From assembly GCA_021464245.1 (NCBI GenBank), contig JADCRB010000037.1, forward strand, positions 388,056-452,055: DNA of 64,000 nucleotides, given 5' to 3'. Both the position numbers and the translations under genes were made by a program. The notes beneath the pieces are model-generated. The model worked only from the letters and a program-made list of their open reading frames with translations, had not been told where the DNA came from and ran no database searches. Every line of letters starts with the position of its first letter. Position 1 is the stretch's first letter. The DNA comes from Carallia brachiata. Lineage: Eukaryota > Streptophyta > Magnoliopsida > Malpighiales > Rhizophoraceae. Shown in pieces: positions 1 to 10,337 of this stretch.

Positions 1-883
1 TTGTAGTGAGTTAAATTTTGTTAAACAAGAGCTTGCAATATCTAAAGAGGCTCCTAACATCAAAGACAATTTACATCATGTTTGGAAAAAGAAGTTGAGG
101 ACCTTAAAGAAAAGAATCTAAATTTAGAAAAGTCCTTTTCAAAATTCACATTAGGTAGCAATAAGTTAGATGAGATGTTATCTTGTCAAAAGAAATTTTT
201 TAACAAATCCGGTTTGGGATACCTCACTAAAAACAAGACTAATCTCATAAAAGAGAAGAAAAATGTTGTATCATGTTTTTATTGTCATAAAAAGGGACAC
301 AAATTTCATGATTGTAGACTTAGAAGACCTAGTGATCCCAACAAGTCCTACATTAAAGATTATGTGTCATCTTCTAAAGTTTGGACAAAGCCTAATAAAT
401 TCAAACAAGTGTGGATGGTTAAAGATTCATTGAAGAAGAATGATTGTTGTAACATTGAAGGACCCAAAAAGATATGGGTACCAAAATATTCTACATCTTG
501 TTTTGTAGGTGGAAAAGTGCTTGAAGGCAACATATTTTAAAGAAGATGCCATTTGGTACCTTGATAGTGGATGTGCAAGGCATATGACCGGAGAAGCATC
601 ATTTTTCTCCACACTAAAAAGCAAGGATGGAAGATGTGTCACATTTGGAGACAATGGAAAAGGCAAAATAAATTGGGGTTAGCACTATAGGTAACAATGT
701 ATCAAGTTTTATTGAGGATGTTGCTTTGGTAAGTGGTTTAAAGCACAACTTAATTAGCATTAGCCAAATGTGTGATAAAGGTTTTAAGATATTATTCAAA
801 CCCATGACTTGTGAATTATATGATCCCCATACTAAAGCATTGAGATTTGTAGGAAAAAGAATAAGTTGTGTAATGCATGTGCT
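1..883 (+). pseudogene. Copia retrotransposon gag/protease remnant
   Basis: Decayed coding part of a Ty1/Copia element that begins before the window. An open stretch at 82-540 carries a zinc knuckle (CX2CX4HX4C, starting CFYCHKKGHKFHDC) that would bind the element's RNA, followed by GPKKIWVPK, the usual Gag-to-protease linker of the SIRE/Tork side of Copia. Just after its stop, another frame gives WYLDSGCARHMTG, the aspartic protease active-site region (D-S-G). A third frame at 726 gives GLKHNLISISQMCDKGF, the block that follows the protease in Copia polyproteins. At least two frameshifts separate these pieces, so no polyprotein can be made. The remnant stops at 883, where an LTR fragment of a different Copia family begins. 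Integrase and reverse transcriptase are absent. The family assignment is secure; the exact lineage is inferred. Confidence 0.85.
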
Positions 884-1612
884 TGTTAAGACCCTAAGGT
901 TTCGTTTTTTTTTTTTCGTTTTGATGATTGCTAAACACTGAGAGTTACTAATATGTTTATTTAAGTGTGTAGTTAAATGATTTAATCAAATAAACATCAA
1001 TTGAAATGGAAGCAATGCTAGCATAAGGCAACTATTGATATTGGTCACATTCAGTGTAAGTACTATCCAGTATGGTCAACTTTAAAAGGATCGTTTGCTC
1101 ACATGGAGATGAACTAGATAATGTATATACGGTTAGAAAGATAATTCTGTCTAGTTTCTGAATTCTCAAGAATCATCTCAATTGGATATTTCTGGAGGAA
1201 GTTATAGTCTATGAACTGAAAGGTGCTCAATCTGTCAAGGCAGACAGGATCAGTCCACTTTAAGAGATGATTGCGACCAAATGGGAAGGAACTAGCTGTT
1301 GAGTTTTATATGCATACAAATATAATTCTGTCTAGTTTCTAAATTGACCAGAATCACGCAAATTGGAGTTCTATAGAAGGAGATATTGCCAAAATACTAA
1401 AGGATGTACAGCCTGTCCCGTCCAGCAGGATCAGTCAACTTCCAGAAGACACCACAGCTAGCTGGAGTGGAATCAGACCATGATCTATACATGTATGAAA
1501 ATCTCTATGAGTCTACTTTCATATGGAAGAAACGGGATATGATTTGGAGTTATACAGGTAGAGTTATGATTGATTCTTTAAGAAGTGTCCGAGCTGTCCA
1601 ATTGAGAAAGGT
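884..1612 (+). mobile_element. Diverged, internally deleted Copia LTR fragment
   Basis: This matches the LTR of the complete element at 21529-28619 in the same orientation. It starts with TGTTAAGACCCTAAGG (the intact 3' LTR has TGTTGAGATCCTAAGG) and can be followed to about 1612. Relative to the intact LTR it lacks roughly 540 bp in the middle (about 21760-22300) and everything after about 22785, including the TATA box. It has many substitutions, so it is much older than the complete copy. It lies directly against the Copia gag remnant, which suggests an old nested insertion. Confidence 0.8.
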
Positions 1613-2144
1613 AACAAGCTTAAATTGGGTCTTGGTGATGCTGCTTGAAAGAGAATCCATTTAAATAAGATTATGAGCTAAAAAGGAAACTTTTCAAACA
1701 TTGCAAGCTAATGTTAGCACAAATATGAAAGCTTAGAAATTCTAGCATGAGTATCATTTGTAATCATCTAAAATTGATTTAGTGAGAGGTTTGCCAATGC
1801 TTTAGAATTAGTTGTGTGATGCATGCTTAGATTAAAACAAATACATACTTCATTTTCAGGGCAAGAGCCCAAGATCAACATCTCACACACTTTCACAAGG
1901 TTTTACATTTTTCCCCATGTCTTTATCTCAGTAGTACATAGACTTACCAAAATTGATAAGTACACAATTACAAGACAAATAACACCAACCACTTATTCAT
2001 ACATATTAGAGTACACCAACCATGACTCATCCATGTACTATGCACTACAAGACAACATCCCTGCGCATACATACATTCCAGTAAAGCTTTGTATGTTGGA
2101 ATCCATATTCCAACGCCAGAAAATGTCTTCAGATCTTACCCCTG
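1613..2144. other. Non-coding spacer, no gene seen
   Basis: AT-rich sequence between the LTR fragment and the 3' end of the WUS-like ORF. The plus-strand open frame at 1823-2158 has no recognisable motif and overlaps the homeobox ORF, so I do not call it. Part of this interval could be the 3' UTR of the minus-strand homeobox ORF. Confidence 0.4.
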
Positions 2145-2732
2145 TCAGTCGCTCCTAGGGGGCCTAAGGCGTAGCTCTAGATCCATAAAGCCCTCATTGT
2201 TCGGCAGGTTGGCAATGTCAATAGTACCAGCATTTTCTTGCTGATTGAGATCGCCTAGATGAACAGGAAAGAGACTGAGTGTTTCTCTTTCTCCCTCACG
2301 AGAAGAGTTGACCGATCTGCTTCTCACTGGAGTAATGCTTCCTACTAAGTGAAAATATTCATGGGAATTTGATCTCTGACCCACATCAAAGATTTCAAAT
2401 GATAAATGGGAAATACCTGGTGGCTGGCGATGCTGGTTGGGATTTCCTTGAGAAACAATTGTTGTGTTGGTGGAATGAATAACAGGAGGTGCTCTGCCTA
2501 TTCTCACACTGCGCCTTCGGTTCTGGATCCAGAGTCTAATGTTACTTGGCTGAATTGGACCATATGGTCTCAACAGTGAGACAAGTTGAGTAAGTTGGCT
2601 TGATGTCGGACGAGCTTCTTCAATGCCATGAAAAATATTTTCCAAGATTTGTAATTGCTCCGGCACCGGTCTCCATCTGGAATTGGAAGAGTCTCCAGTT
2701 TCCAGGTTCTGATGGCTTGATGGTGGTCTCAT
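2145..2732 (-). CDS. WUSCHEL-type homeobox protein, intronless, divergent
   Basis: A 195-residue ORF with a true ATG and three landmarks of the WUS clade of WOX transcription factors, which act in the nucleus in stem-cell and meristem control. Residues about 19-79 form a WOX homeodomain (starts RWRPVPEQLQILENIF; has the longer WOX spacing and LRPYGPI before helix 3). Residues 151-156, TLSLFP, match the WUS box TLxLFP that recruits TOPLESS-type co-repressors. Residues 185-189, LELRL, form a C-terminal EAR repression motif. It is shorter than WUSCHEL itself (about 290). Oddities: helix 3 reads WIQNRRRS where WOX proteins have WFQNHKAR or WFQNRRAR, so the core Phe is Ile, while the DNA-contacting N and second R remain. 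There are no introns, although WUS-clade genes normally have them. It sits antisense between halves of Copia debris. It may be a retrocopy, a captured gene or a fast-evolving paralogue; whether it is expressed cannot be seen. Confidence 0.8.
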   Translation of the reverse strand: MRPPSSHQNLETGDSSNSRWRPVPEQLQILENIFHGIEEARPTSSQLTQLVSLLRPYGPIQPSNIRLWIQNRRRSVRIGRAPPVIHSTNTTIVSQGNPNQHRQPPGISHLSFEIFDVGQRSNSHEYFHLVGSITPVRSRSVNSSREGERETLSLFPVHLGDLNQQENAGTIDIANLPNNEGFMDLELRLRPPRSD

Positions 2733-3060
2733 CTTGTTGATGTGAAAGGTGAGTGAAAATTTTGAGATTCTGGAAACAACAAATGAAAGATGAAAGATGA
2801 ACGATTATGGCTTAATGCTTCTCTCCCTCGATTCTCACTTTATGCCTGATAATCCAGAAATTACGCCTGATTCTCTGGCGTAATAATTGGCCAGCTGTCC
2901 TCTACTTTCACCTCACTGTCAGCTACTTCCGTCTAACCGTTCGCGACTTTTCTGATGTCACACCCCATGCATTAGTATAGGCTTGATTGTCTTCATTTCC
3001 TTACTTTAATGATTGTATTTGAACTCTACAAGGCCTGCATTTCAAAGTTACTATAACTTA
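2733..3060. other. Upstream region of the WUS-like ORF
   Basis: This would hold the 5' UTR and promoter of the minus-strand homeobox ORF. I see no clear TATA box at a normal distance. Around 2958-2976 the string cacaccccatgcat also occurs at the start of the nearby LTR (3297), so retroelement sequence may begin here. Confidence 0.4.
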
Positions 3061-3269
3061 TATGCTAAATTGTAAATGTGAACTTGTGATACATGCATAC
3101 ATTAAGGGGGAGTCTTAATCTCTTAACCTAGTTAGCATTCACATTTTTGTTTCAACCATTTTTATTGATGACAAAAAGGGGGAGAAAATTAAGAGAGTGT
3201 CATCAAGAAAGAGCATTTCTAGAGGAAGCTTAGAATAAGGGGGAGCTATTTAAGGGTTTTGTCATCATC

Positions 3270-3283
3270 AAAAAGGGGGAGAT
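3270..3283 (+). promoter_or_regulatory. Polypurine tract
   Basis: The purine run AAAAAGGGGGAGAT lies immediately before the LTR start TGTTGG. This is the expected primer site for plus-strand DNA synthesis in LTR retrotransposons. Confidence 0.75.
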
Positions 3284-4738
3284 TGTTGGAAAATTCACAC
3301 CCCATGCATACATTAAGAAATTATTACTAAGTGTGATTCATGTTTTGATGATGAGTGTTTTGATAATGAGCTATGAACCAATCTAACATAAGTACGAGTG
3401 AATTTCATTTGTATGTTCTTCAAGTATACAATTCAGGTTCAAGAAGTCCAAAGAGGTACACATATGTCATCTTACACGTGCATGGAAGATAAATATCACA
3501 TTGGGCCTTATTAAGCTACTATCTTATAAAGACAGCATAAGAGCAAATCTGTTTGGACAGATTTCAGATACTAAACTCACTCACTTGAGATATTTTGGGC
3601 CTAAAATATATATTTTGGCAGGACTATAAGTCTAGTTTCAAATGAGCTTGGTCGTGCAATTTTTGGAGCCTTAGAGAAAAACTTATGAATTTTATACCAA
3701 GAGGGTGCAAGCTGTCAGGAACTTTCAGTGCACATGGCGTGAATTGCAACGGCTGCCTTGAAGAGCACACGACGAATTTGAATGTGAAATTTTGTGTAGA
3801 TTCTTTGTTCTATCTATTAATCAATGCAAAAATAATCACATCAAAATTCAAAGTCATCTGCAAGATATTACCGTTCTACTAAAAGTGTGCAGACTGTCTA
3901 ACGGAACTTTAACGTCTGTATTCAAACATTTATTTGACTATGCTATACTCATTCAAAAATAGTCAACTTTGGTGGGTAGAGAGTTCTGACAGTCTAATAA
4001 ATAACAAAAAAGGAATAGCAATTTTTCAAGCTGTCTGTATCAAGTTATAGTCATTCAAACAGAAGGTGTCAAACAAGAGAATCAATGCAAAGCTGTCAAG
4101 AGGGAAACAACAAGGTATGCATATGCAACCCATGGCAACGGCTCTAACAAGTTGCTAACCTATCTTACAGCTACTTAAACATCACTTGAAGATGTTTTAC
4201 TGGAGAAGAAAGTTATATTCAACTATTGCACAATCTCTCTCAAGGCAAAAAGGTTTTCTTTACTCTAAGTGCTTTTATTGTAAAACTAGCATTCAAGCTA
4301 GTAAGTTTTATTTGTATTGTAATACATTGTAAGAATAGGTGAGACCTCTCAAGTAGGACTTGTGAGGATCATCTTGTAAGGAGTTAGGGTTGAACTCCAA
4401 GAAGGAAAACCTAAAAGAAAAGGGAAAGTGGTGTTGGCAAGTGGACTTGTGCAACAAGCGTTTTGAAGGCGGACGCAAGGGTGTTTGCGGAGTCTTCTTG
4501 TAAATTGTACGGTGGTGATTGGTGCGCCCAAAGGCACCCCATAGTTGAACTCTCAACAATCTCCAAGAGAGGGATTGTTGAGAAGACCAAGAACGTAGCC
4601 ATTTGGTGAACCTTGTAAAAATTAGTATTGTATTTCTTTCAATCTCTTGTCTACATTCATTTGTAAAAATTTTTATTTGAGGATTTCATTGGTAAAGCCT
4701 ATTCACCCCCCCTCTAGGCTTCACGCAAGGGACCAACA
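3284..4738 (+). repeat. 3' LTR of the second Copia family (1455 bp)
   Basis: Starts TGTTGGAAAATTCAC just after the polypurine tract and ends CAAGGGACCAACA, giving the TG...CA termini of an LTR. Its tail (TTCACCCCCCCTCTAGG) resembles the tail of the 2.1-kb LTR family elsewhere in the window, but the body differs, so these are related yet separate families. The flank after it begins TAAATATA; the target duplication cannot be checked because the 5' LTR is not visible. Confidence 0.8.
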
Positions 4739-6647
4739 TAAATATATACACACACGCAAAATAATATGCAAAATATCTATAATAATGTTATGAATATATA
4801 ATAATATAATTTAAAAGCTCTAATATATATAGCTTATGACTGTAAAACAAGAATATGCATTAAATAGTGTAAAAAAAAATTAAACCATTACAATTTAAGA
4901 ATATAGCTTATACAATAAAATATGTATGCGAACGATTACAAGATATGCACCTTTGATACGTGGCACCACTTTCCTCAAGATGGTCTTTTTTGATGGCCAC
5001 CAAAATTTCTTCTTCAAAATTACACAATATTACATGAGACATCAAGTGGATTTTTGGTCACAAGGTTGGGAAAGCTAATTACAAGTCGAACACAAGTAGC
5101 TTTGTACGGGAGCAATTTACACACACAGACATATATATATATATATGTTATGTGATTGATACAGAGCCAACCTTGGTCTATGCTTGTAATGGAAAAGCAA
5201 AGTTGGATACAAAAACCCAACTCCACAAATGGTTTGGTGCACGCGTCAAGTTCTGTGTTAATTTGGAAGATAGAATAAAGAATCTGGGAGAGGACAAAGA
5301 TACCATTGGGTGGGATCTTACTTTATCATCAGTACTCAAGAAGAGCATGATGAAAATAGTGGATAGGAAGGGATGTAGATCCTCCAAGATCTTGGGGCAT
5401 TATTGAGGAAATAGTACAGTTGCTGTGTTGCTTTGTCTTCCTAGGAGATTATAGAGGTAGTGGGGAAGATGAAGATTGGAAAATAACATGGGGACTATCA
5501 AAGGACTTGGAATGGTGTACTTTGATACTCATTTACCATCCCACTATGAAGGGCACCTATTTTTTTTGGAGAATCAGTAAATCATTGGAAAGTTAGAGAA
5601 TCTAGCTGGATCTACAGTATGGTAGTCACAAAATTTGAAATTATTTTGAAAAATAACAAGCTAAAATAACAATGAACAAAATTGAAAAATCCAACACCTG
5701 TGGGCTGATAGATTCTCAACTCATTCATTATCAAAATAGCTCCAAATCATTCAAATTAATAAGCATAATAACCCCATGTGGCGGGTGATTATACGGACTA
5801 ATTTAAACAACCTGAACATCTCAATATCACCTAAGAATATTATTGGTTTATTGAATGGCCCCTGTGGCGATAAACATTCAATTAGCCAACTCTATTCCAA
5901 ACAGGGATCTTGAAATAATATTGCCCACAATAAATGTCAACTCAATATAATTTATTTATTCAACAGAATACAAAATTATTAATTAGGTATAATTTCAAGA
6001 CTACATAAAACTATCACCAGATATATAAATAATCAATTGTCCATATGCCGCTAGCCATAACAAGTTCATACAATAATCTATGTAATTTTAATCACTCATA
6101 TAAGATCTCATCTTTTAATCACACAATACTAAAAGTAATTAAAATTAATCATAAAAAAATTTATTTTGCCAAGCAGTATCATAGCGAGGCTTCTGCGCTG
6201 CATCTTTGCAGTAATCTTTTTTTGTTTTTTAATGCTATGGTGCAACGATACCCTATCTACGGGCTACAACACATGAGTAAATATTCATGTACCGTCTTTT
6301 GCAATCTCAGCAAAATTGAAGTGCGACTAATTACAATATATGTATTTTAGTTATTAATAATAGCAAAAAGTTTGCACAACTCCAACGAACAACTGCATTA
6401 TTGCATGCACCAATCGATACTCATGGTTCAATATAATTGCCATTGACACAAACGACAACAACATCTCGAGGAAGGGAACTTTTTTTTTTTTTTTGTAATT
6501 TGTTTTTAATTCATTAAATCACTAACTAGTGAATTAAAAAACCCATAAAATAAAAATTGTTTCAAGAGATAGAAAACTATTAAAACAATTTTAGTCTTAC
6601 AATTTTTTTTTATATATTTCAAATAGGGGTTCTAAATTAATATGACT
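4739..6647. other. AT-rich spacer, probably internal debris of an antisense LTR element
   Basis: Contains an AC/AT microsatellite (about 5109-5142) and an 84-codon open stretch at 5152-5406 with no recognisable motif. Because a minus-strand primer site lies at 6648-6659, the part just below it should be the internal region of an antisense LTR element, but I see no gag, protease or polymerase motifs. Confidence 0.4.
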
Positions 6648-6659
6648 GCTCTGATACCA
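6648..6659 (-). promoter_or_regulatory. Retroelement primer binding site (Met-tRNA), antisense
   Basis: On the minus strand this reads TGGTATCAGAGC, complementary to the 3' end of plant initiator methionine tRNA, the standard Copia primer. It lies two bases from the LTR called at 6662-7140, the same spacing as in the complete element at 23629-23642. Confidence 0.75.
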
Positions 6660-6661
6660 CA

Positions 6662-7140
6662 TGTAAAAAATTTTCTAATTCATAATCACTTATCAATACT
6701 ACAACCACATAATTAAATTAAATATGAATAGAGATCAGACATACCTCTTGTTATCGTATTGCTAATATTGATGATGAACAGAGTTAATTGCGCTAATAGG
6801 CACGCTAGAGACCAGGTCTTCCTCTCCTACACAGTTGGGAAATAGATGAAAAACTCTAATGGGGAGAACTAAACTTAACCCTCAAAACTATGTGCAAAGG
6901 GAGCTGCCTCTTTATTTATACTATAACTCTAGTTAAATCCACCCATCATGGGTTTAGCAATAGGCTCTACATCAATTATTTTTTCAAGCTCGAGCCCATA
7001 ATCCAAAATACATTCTTAACTTTATAGTATACACATAAGAGGTAAATATGACCCAATGGATCACTTAATAATATTCAGATCCATAATTGAACTACACATC
7101 TTATCGGTTTTAATAAAATTAGAAAATCCAATTAATGACA
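6662..7140 (-). mobile_element. Antisense Copia LTR (about 480 bp)
   Basis: Bounded by TGTAAAAAATTTTC on the side next to the primer site and by AATGACA on the other, so both strands have TG...CA ends. On the minus strand a TATA box (TATAAATA, at 6913-6920) sits mid-element, as expected for an LTR promoter. The inner boundary is well placed by the primer site; the outer boundary at 7140 is inferred from the terminal CA and is less certain. No second copy of this LTR was found in the window. Confidence 0.6.
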
Positions 7141-8837
7141 GTTCAAATAAGAAATATTCTTACAGATTTAACTTAATTAAATAGATGTAAATAATATATA
7201 TGTGCTACTGTACCGTGTCTGCACATAGCAAGGCTGTTGTGCTCGTATTATTGGCCTTCACTTCATGATTGTGCATGCTTTCCGAGATGTTGATGAATAC
7301 TGAGTGGCAAGCAAAGCTTCTAGTCACCGATCATGGGTGACAGACGCAATGAACTTGTGCTGGCTTGGCTACATACTCGAGCTTCACATAAAGCAAGGTA
7401 AGCATAATTAAGTTGAGAATGAGACACCACATTTAGGTCGACGAATTCGATATCAATATCAATATCGATTGCCTTATCTCAACATGTATAAAGTTATAAT
7501 AAAACCTACATAAAAATTTATATATAACTTTTTTCTTAAAATTGGATACAATAGAGATCAAAAGAAAAGAACCAACATCTACTCATACCATTAAACTAAA
7601 GGTATATTCTAAGGTTAACCAAAAGATGTAAGGTTTGAGCTCATTTGAGTTGGTTATATATTACCAAAAGATGTAAGGTTTGCGTCAAGTATGAATGAAT
7701 ATCTAACATATGGTTGAAATATTGTATAAGTGAATATTCTCTTGTTTTTTTTTTTTTAATAAGTGAATGAGTTTTTTAATTACTATGTTATAACAATAAG
7801 ATGTATAATTTTATGTCAAGTATGAATGAGCTTCATATGAGGTTATATCATATTGCTATGTTAACAGTCGATGCGGAAAATTGGCAAGGACCCTTTCCAC
7901 CCCCAAATAATATATATATACACCAAGCGATACAGGACTCTCTTCTTTTCAGCACTTCTTATTTTGGGACAAAATTGTCCCCCTAAAATAAAGAGACAAA
8001 CATAACTAATCGTATACAAACTCCGTCTACTTTTTGTGTGCCCCAATTTTTTACTTTTATTTTTCCCTTGTTTTCCCCTATTTTCAGCACTTTGATTTTG
8101 CTTCTCAATTACTGACCATTGGAATCTTTCCTTCTGTCGTGCGCCCATCAAGTACTCCAAGGAAAGCTTTAAAATCAGATGGTTGCTAACTGTCAATTGG
8201 GCTTATATCATGCATCAACAGTGCCAGAAGTTTCCATTTAGAGGTTCTCCATGATTGTAAACAAAGATTATATAGGTGGGGCCGTGCCACTTCAGAAAAA
8301 AAAAAAAAAAAATCGACACCTGGACCATCTACATTCTAATTCTATCCCCCGCCATACATCCACCCATTAATCCACTGTGTTGATTAAGAAATGTTATTAA
8401 TATGACTCAAGAGTAGCTACTTGTCCCTGTTATTGAGTGGAATGTTTGTTAATTTTGTTCTTCTTATCCTCTTATTTTTTTTTGTTTGTACACTAAGGTC
8501 AGAGTAATCTGTGTAAATACTTTGCTCAATGACCTCTATAGAGGCAGACCCACTGCCGAAACATTGAGGGTCCAAGAAAGTCTTCTCACAATTGATTATA
8601 ACGTTAATGAGTTTAAAACTCAATGATGTACTCTCGACATACATACTAGGATAATAGGACAAGCATGATCAGGGGATTTGAACTTGAGTTGTGAAGGAAG
8701 GAAATCTCCGATAACCACCAAACCACCGACTTAGTTGGTTTTGTTCTTCTTATCCCTCTCTTCTCTCTCTCTCTCTCTCTGATGAATGGGCGGGTAAAAA
8801 AGAAGGTTGTTAGTTACTGGTAGTTATTAAGAGTGTA
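7141..8837. other. Non-coding spacer
   Basis: AT-rich, with A and T runs and a CT microsatellite near 8759-8780. Short open frames here (for example 7861-8196 and 8417-8662, minus) show no family motif. I see no RNA gene. Confidence 0.5.
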
Positions 8838-8932
8838 TTAGATGTGTCTATAATTACTCTTCTTACCACTACAAAGCCATATATAAATAGTGAGCCTGCC
8901 TGCGGTTTCATTCCAATTCCATTGTAATTTTG
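8838..8932 (+). repeat. 95-bp direct repeat, copy 1
   Basis: Identical to 9719-9813 except for one base by eye (A for G near the end). It contains TATAAATA (8882-8889) followed by AGTGAGCCTGCC, so it looks like a promoter core. The two copies bracket a 786-bp insert. Confidence 0.85.
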
Positions 8933-9032
8933 TGTAAACACATTTTTTTTAAATTAAAAAAAAAAAGAAAAAGATGAAAGAGTCAATGGCCGGCAACGCC
9001 GACCCAAAGAAAAAGAAAAATTAAAAGATTTC

Positions 9033-9059
9033 TTTCCCATGTGATGTTCACATGGGAAA
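9033..9059. promoter_or_regulatory. Perfect 12-bp palindrome beside a TATA box
   Basis: Arms TTTCCCATGTGA and TCACATGGGAAA are exact reverse complements separated by TGT. Each arm holds an E-box-like CATGTG or CACATG core. The palindrome ends seven bases before TATAAATA (9067-9074), a position suited to a dimeric transcription factor site. Confidence 0.6.
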
Positions 9060-9066
9060 AGAACCC

Positions 9067-9074
9067 TATAAATA
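9067..9074 (+). promoter_or_regulatory. TATA box
   Basis: CCCTATAAATAGG followed by GTCCCTGCCCCTCAG fits a plant core promoter, with initiation expected about 30 bases downstream. What it would transcribe is unknown. Confidence 0.5.
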
Positions 9075-9718
9075 GGTCCCTGCCCCTCAGTTCAAAACAT
9101 ATTCAATAAATCTGTAAACAAAAAAATTCAGAAAATTTGAGAGAAAAAGAAAATTTTGGGAATCTCTCAAGAAAATTTCTCTTTTTCTTACGTGCTTTTA
9201 CTCTGCAGTATACTCTTCTAACTCTTGTTTGAGAGATATTTCAGGGGTAAGCCCCAAAAAATTTGCTGTTTCCATTTCTAAAATTATTTTTAGATTTATA
9301 TTCTCGGATCGCTCTAGATCTGAATTTCTGAGAATATAGATCTAAAAATATCTAATTACTACAAATCCAGCTGGGATTAAATCTCATACGGCCCTCAGCA
9401 AAATCCAGGCAGCTCATCCGAGAACAAGTCCTTTCGACCTTCGATGAAATTAAGTCAGATCGGCTCAAATCAGCTCTTTGCGGTTCTTAACCGTAGTCAA
9501 AACGTTCAAATCAGATCCGGTTTCAGTCTACCCAATTCAAGAAAAAAAAGCTTTGTGTTTGTGAAAATTATTTCTGTCAAGATCAAGCCGTGCAGCCCTT
9601 GACGGAGTCAAAAAGGAACACTAATTGGAGGATATACGGAGATCGACCCCACGTAAATTTTCTTTTATTTTTAAATTTTTATTTGTAATTTATTTTTGTA
9701 TTTTCGAGTTTAATTATT

Positions 9719-9813
9719 TTAGATGTGTCTATAATTACTCTTCTTACCACTACAAAGCCATATATAAATAGTGAGCCTGCCTGCGGTTTCATTCCAATTC
9801 CATTGTGATTTTG
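9719..9813 (+). repeat. 95-bp direct repeat, copy 2
   Basis: Second copy of the unit at 8838-8932, offset 881 bp. It lies about 525 bp upstream of the YUCCA start codon and keeps the internal TATAAATA. Confidence 0.85.
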
Positions 9814-10337
9814 ATTCCCTCTTTTATTTTTCCATCCACTTTCTAAATTTTCTTGAGCTGTCTCCCTCCTAAACTCTGTTGTTTTGGCTATTCCACACAA
9901 CACCCCAACGCCCAAAAACCAAAAAAAAAAAAAAAGGCGACCTAATCTTTGCACTAGAGTGAACCAAATTAGATCAGGCTAACTGCAAAAAATCCCTTTT
10001 ATTTCAGGATTTTGGATAAGACCTTCTGATCAAAATCCATAGTTCCAAAAATCCAGGAATTCCAAAAATTTGCTCTTTTCTATCTTCTTTTAGATAAGAT
10101 GAAACTGTCCATAATCTGAGCCTAATCCCTATTTCATTCCCAAAAATAAAAGCCACACGAGGAGAAGGAGGGAGAGAGAATATGAGTTCTATTTTGTATC
10201 AAAATGGGTTTTTTTTTTTTTTTCCCATTAACGAAATGCCCTTTTTCTTTGCCATGAACTCTCTCCAGGCTATCAAGCGTAACTAAGACCACTTTTGCTA
10301 GCTTTTGCATCATTATTTTAGCTCATTTTAATACTTC
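9814..10337. other. Region upstream of the YUCCA gene
   Basis: Probable promoter and 5' UTR of the YUCCA gene. It holds poly-A and poly-T runs (9921-9935, 10209-10223) and a GA-rich stretch near 10160-10180. No clear TATA box sits at a normal distance from 10338. Confidence 0.4.

Larger units (their letters stand above)
3061..4738 (+). mobile_element. 3' end of a SIRE-like Copia element
   Basis: The terminal internal region holds repeated purine tracts: near 3103, 3175 (AAAAAGGGGGAGA), 3238 and 3270. The last one directly abuts the 3' LTR. A series of GGGGGAG tracts before the 3' LTR is also present in the complete element at 21.5-28.6 kb, so the two families share this 3' architecture. The matching 5' LTR lies outside the window or is lost. 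The gag/protease remnant at 1-883 may belong to the same insertion, in which case the WUS-like ORF lies inside it. Confidence 0.75.
8933..9718 (+). other. Promoter-like insert between the 95-bp repeats
   Basis: A 786-bp segment with its own promoter landmarks: a perfect 12-bp inverted repeat (9033-9059), a TATA box eight bases further on, then a leader-like stretch rich in A and CT. It has no open frame of note. It resembles the control region of a retroelement or gene (U3/R/U5 style), but I see no primer site, no terminal CA and no second LTR, so its origin is open. Confidence 0.5.

Noticed and set aside
1404..1664. 86-codon frame starting like the LTR frame
   Set aside because: It is the diverged LTR copy of the same incidental frame.
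5152..5406. 84-codon frame downstream of an AT microsatellite
   Set aside because: No family motif; it ends in decayed sequence and could be part of an antisense element.
9065..9700. Possible endogenous pararetrovirus control region
   Set aside because: TATA and leader look suggestive, but there is no Met-tRNA primer site and no coding motif nearby.
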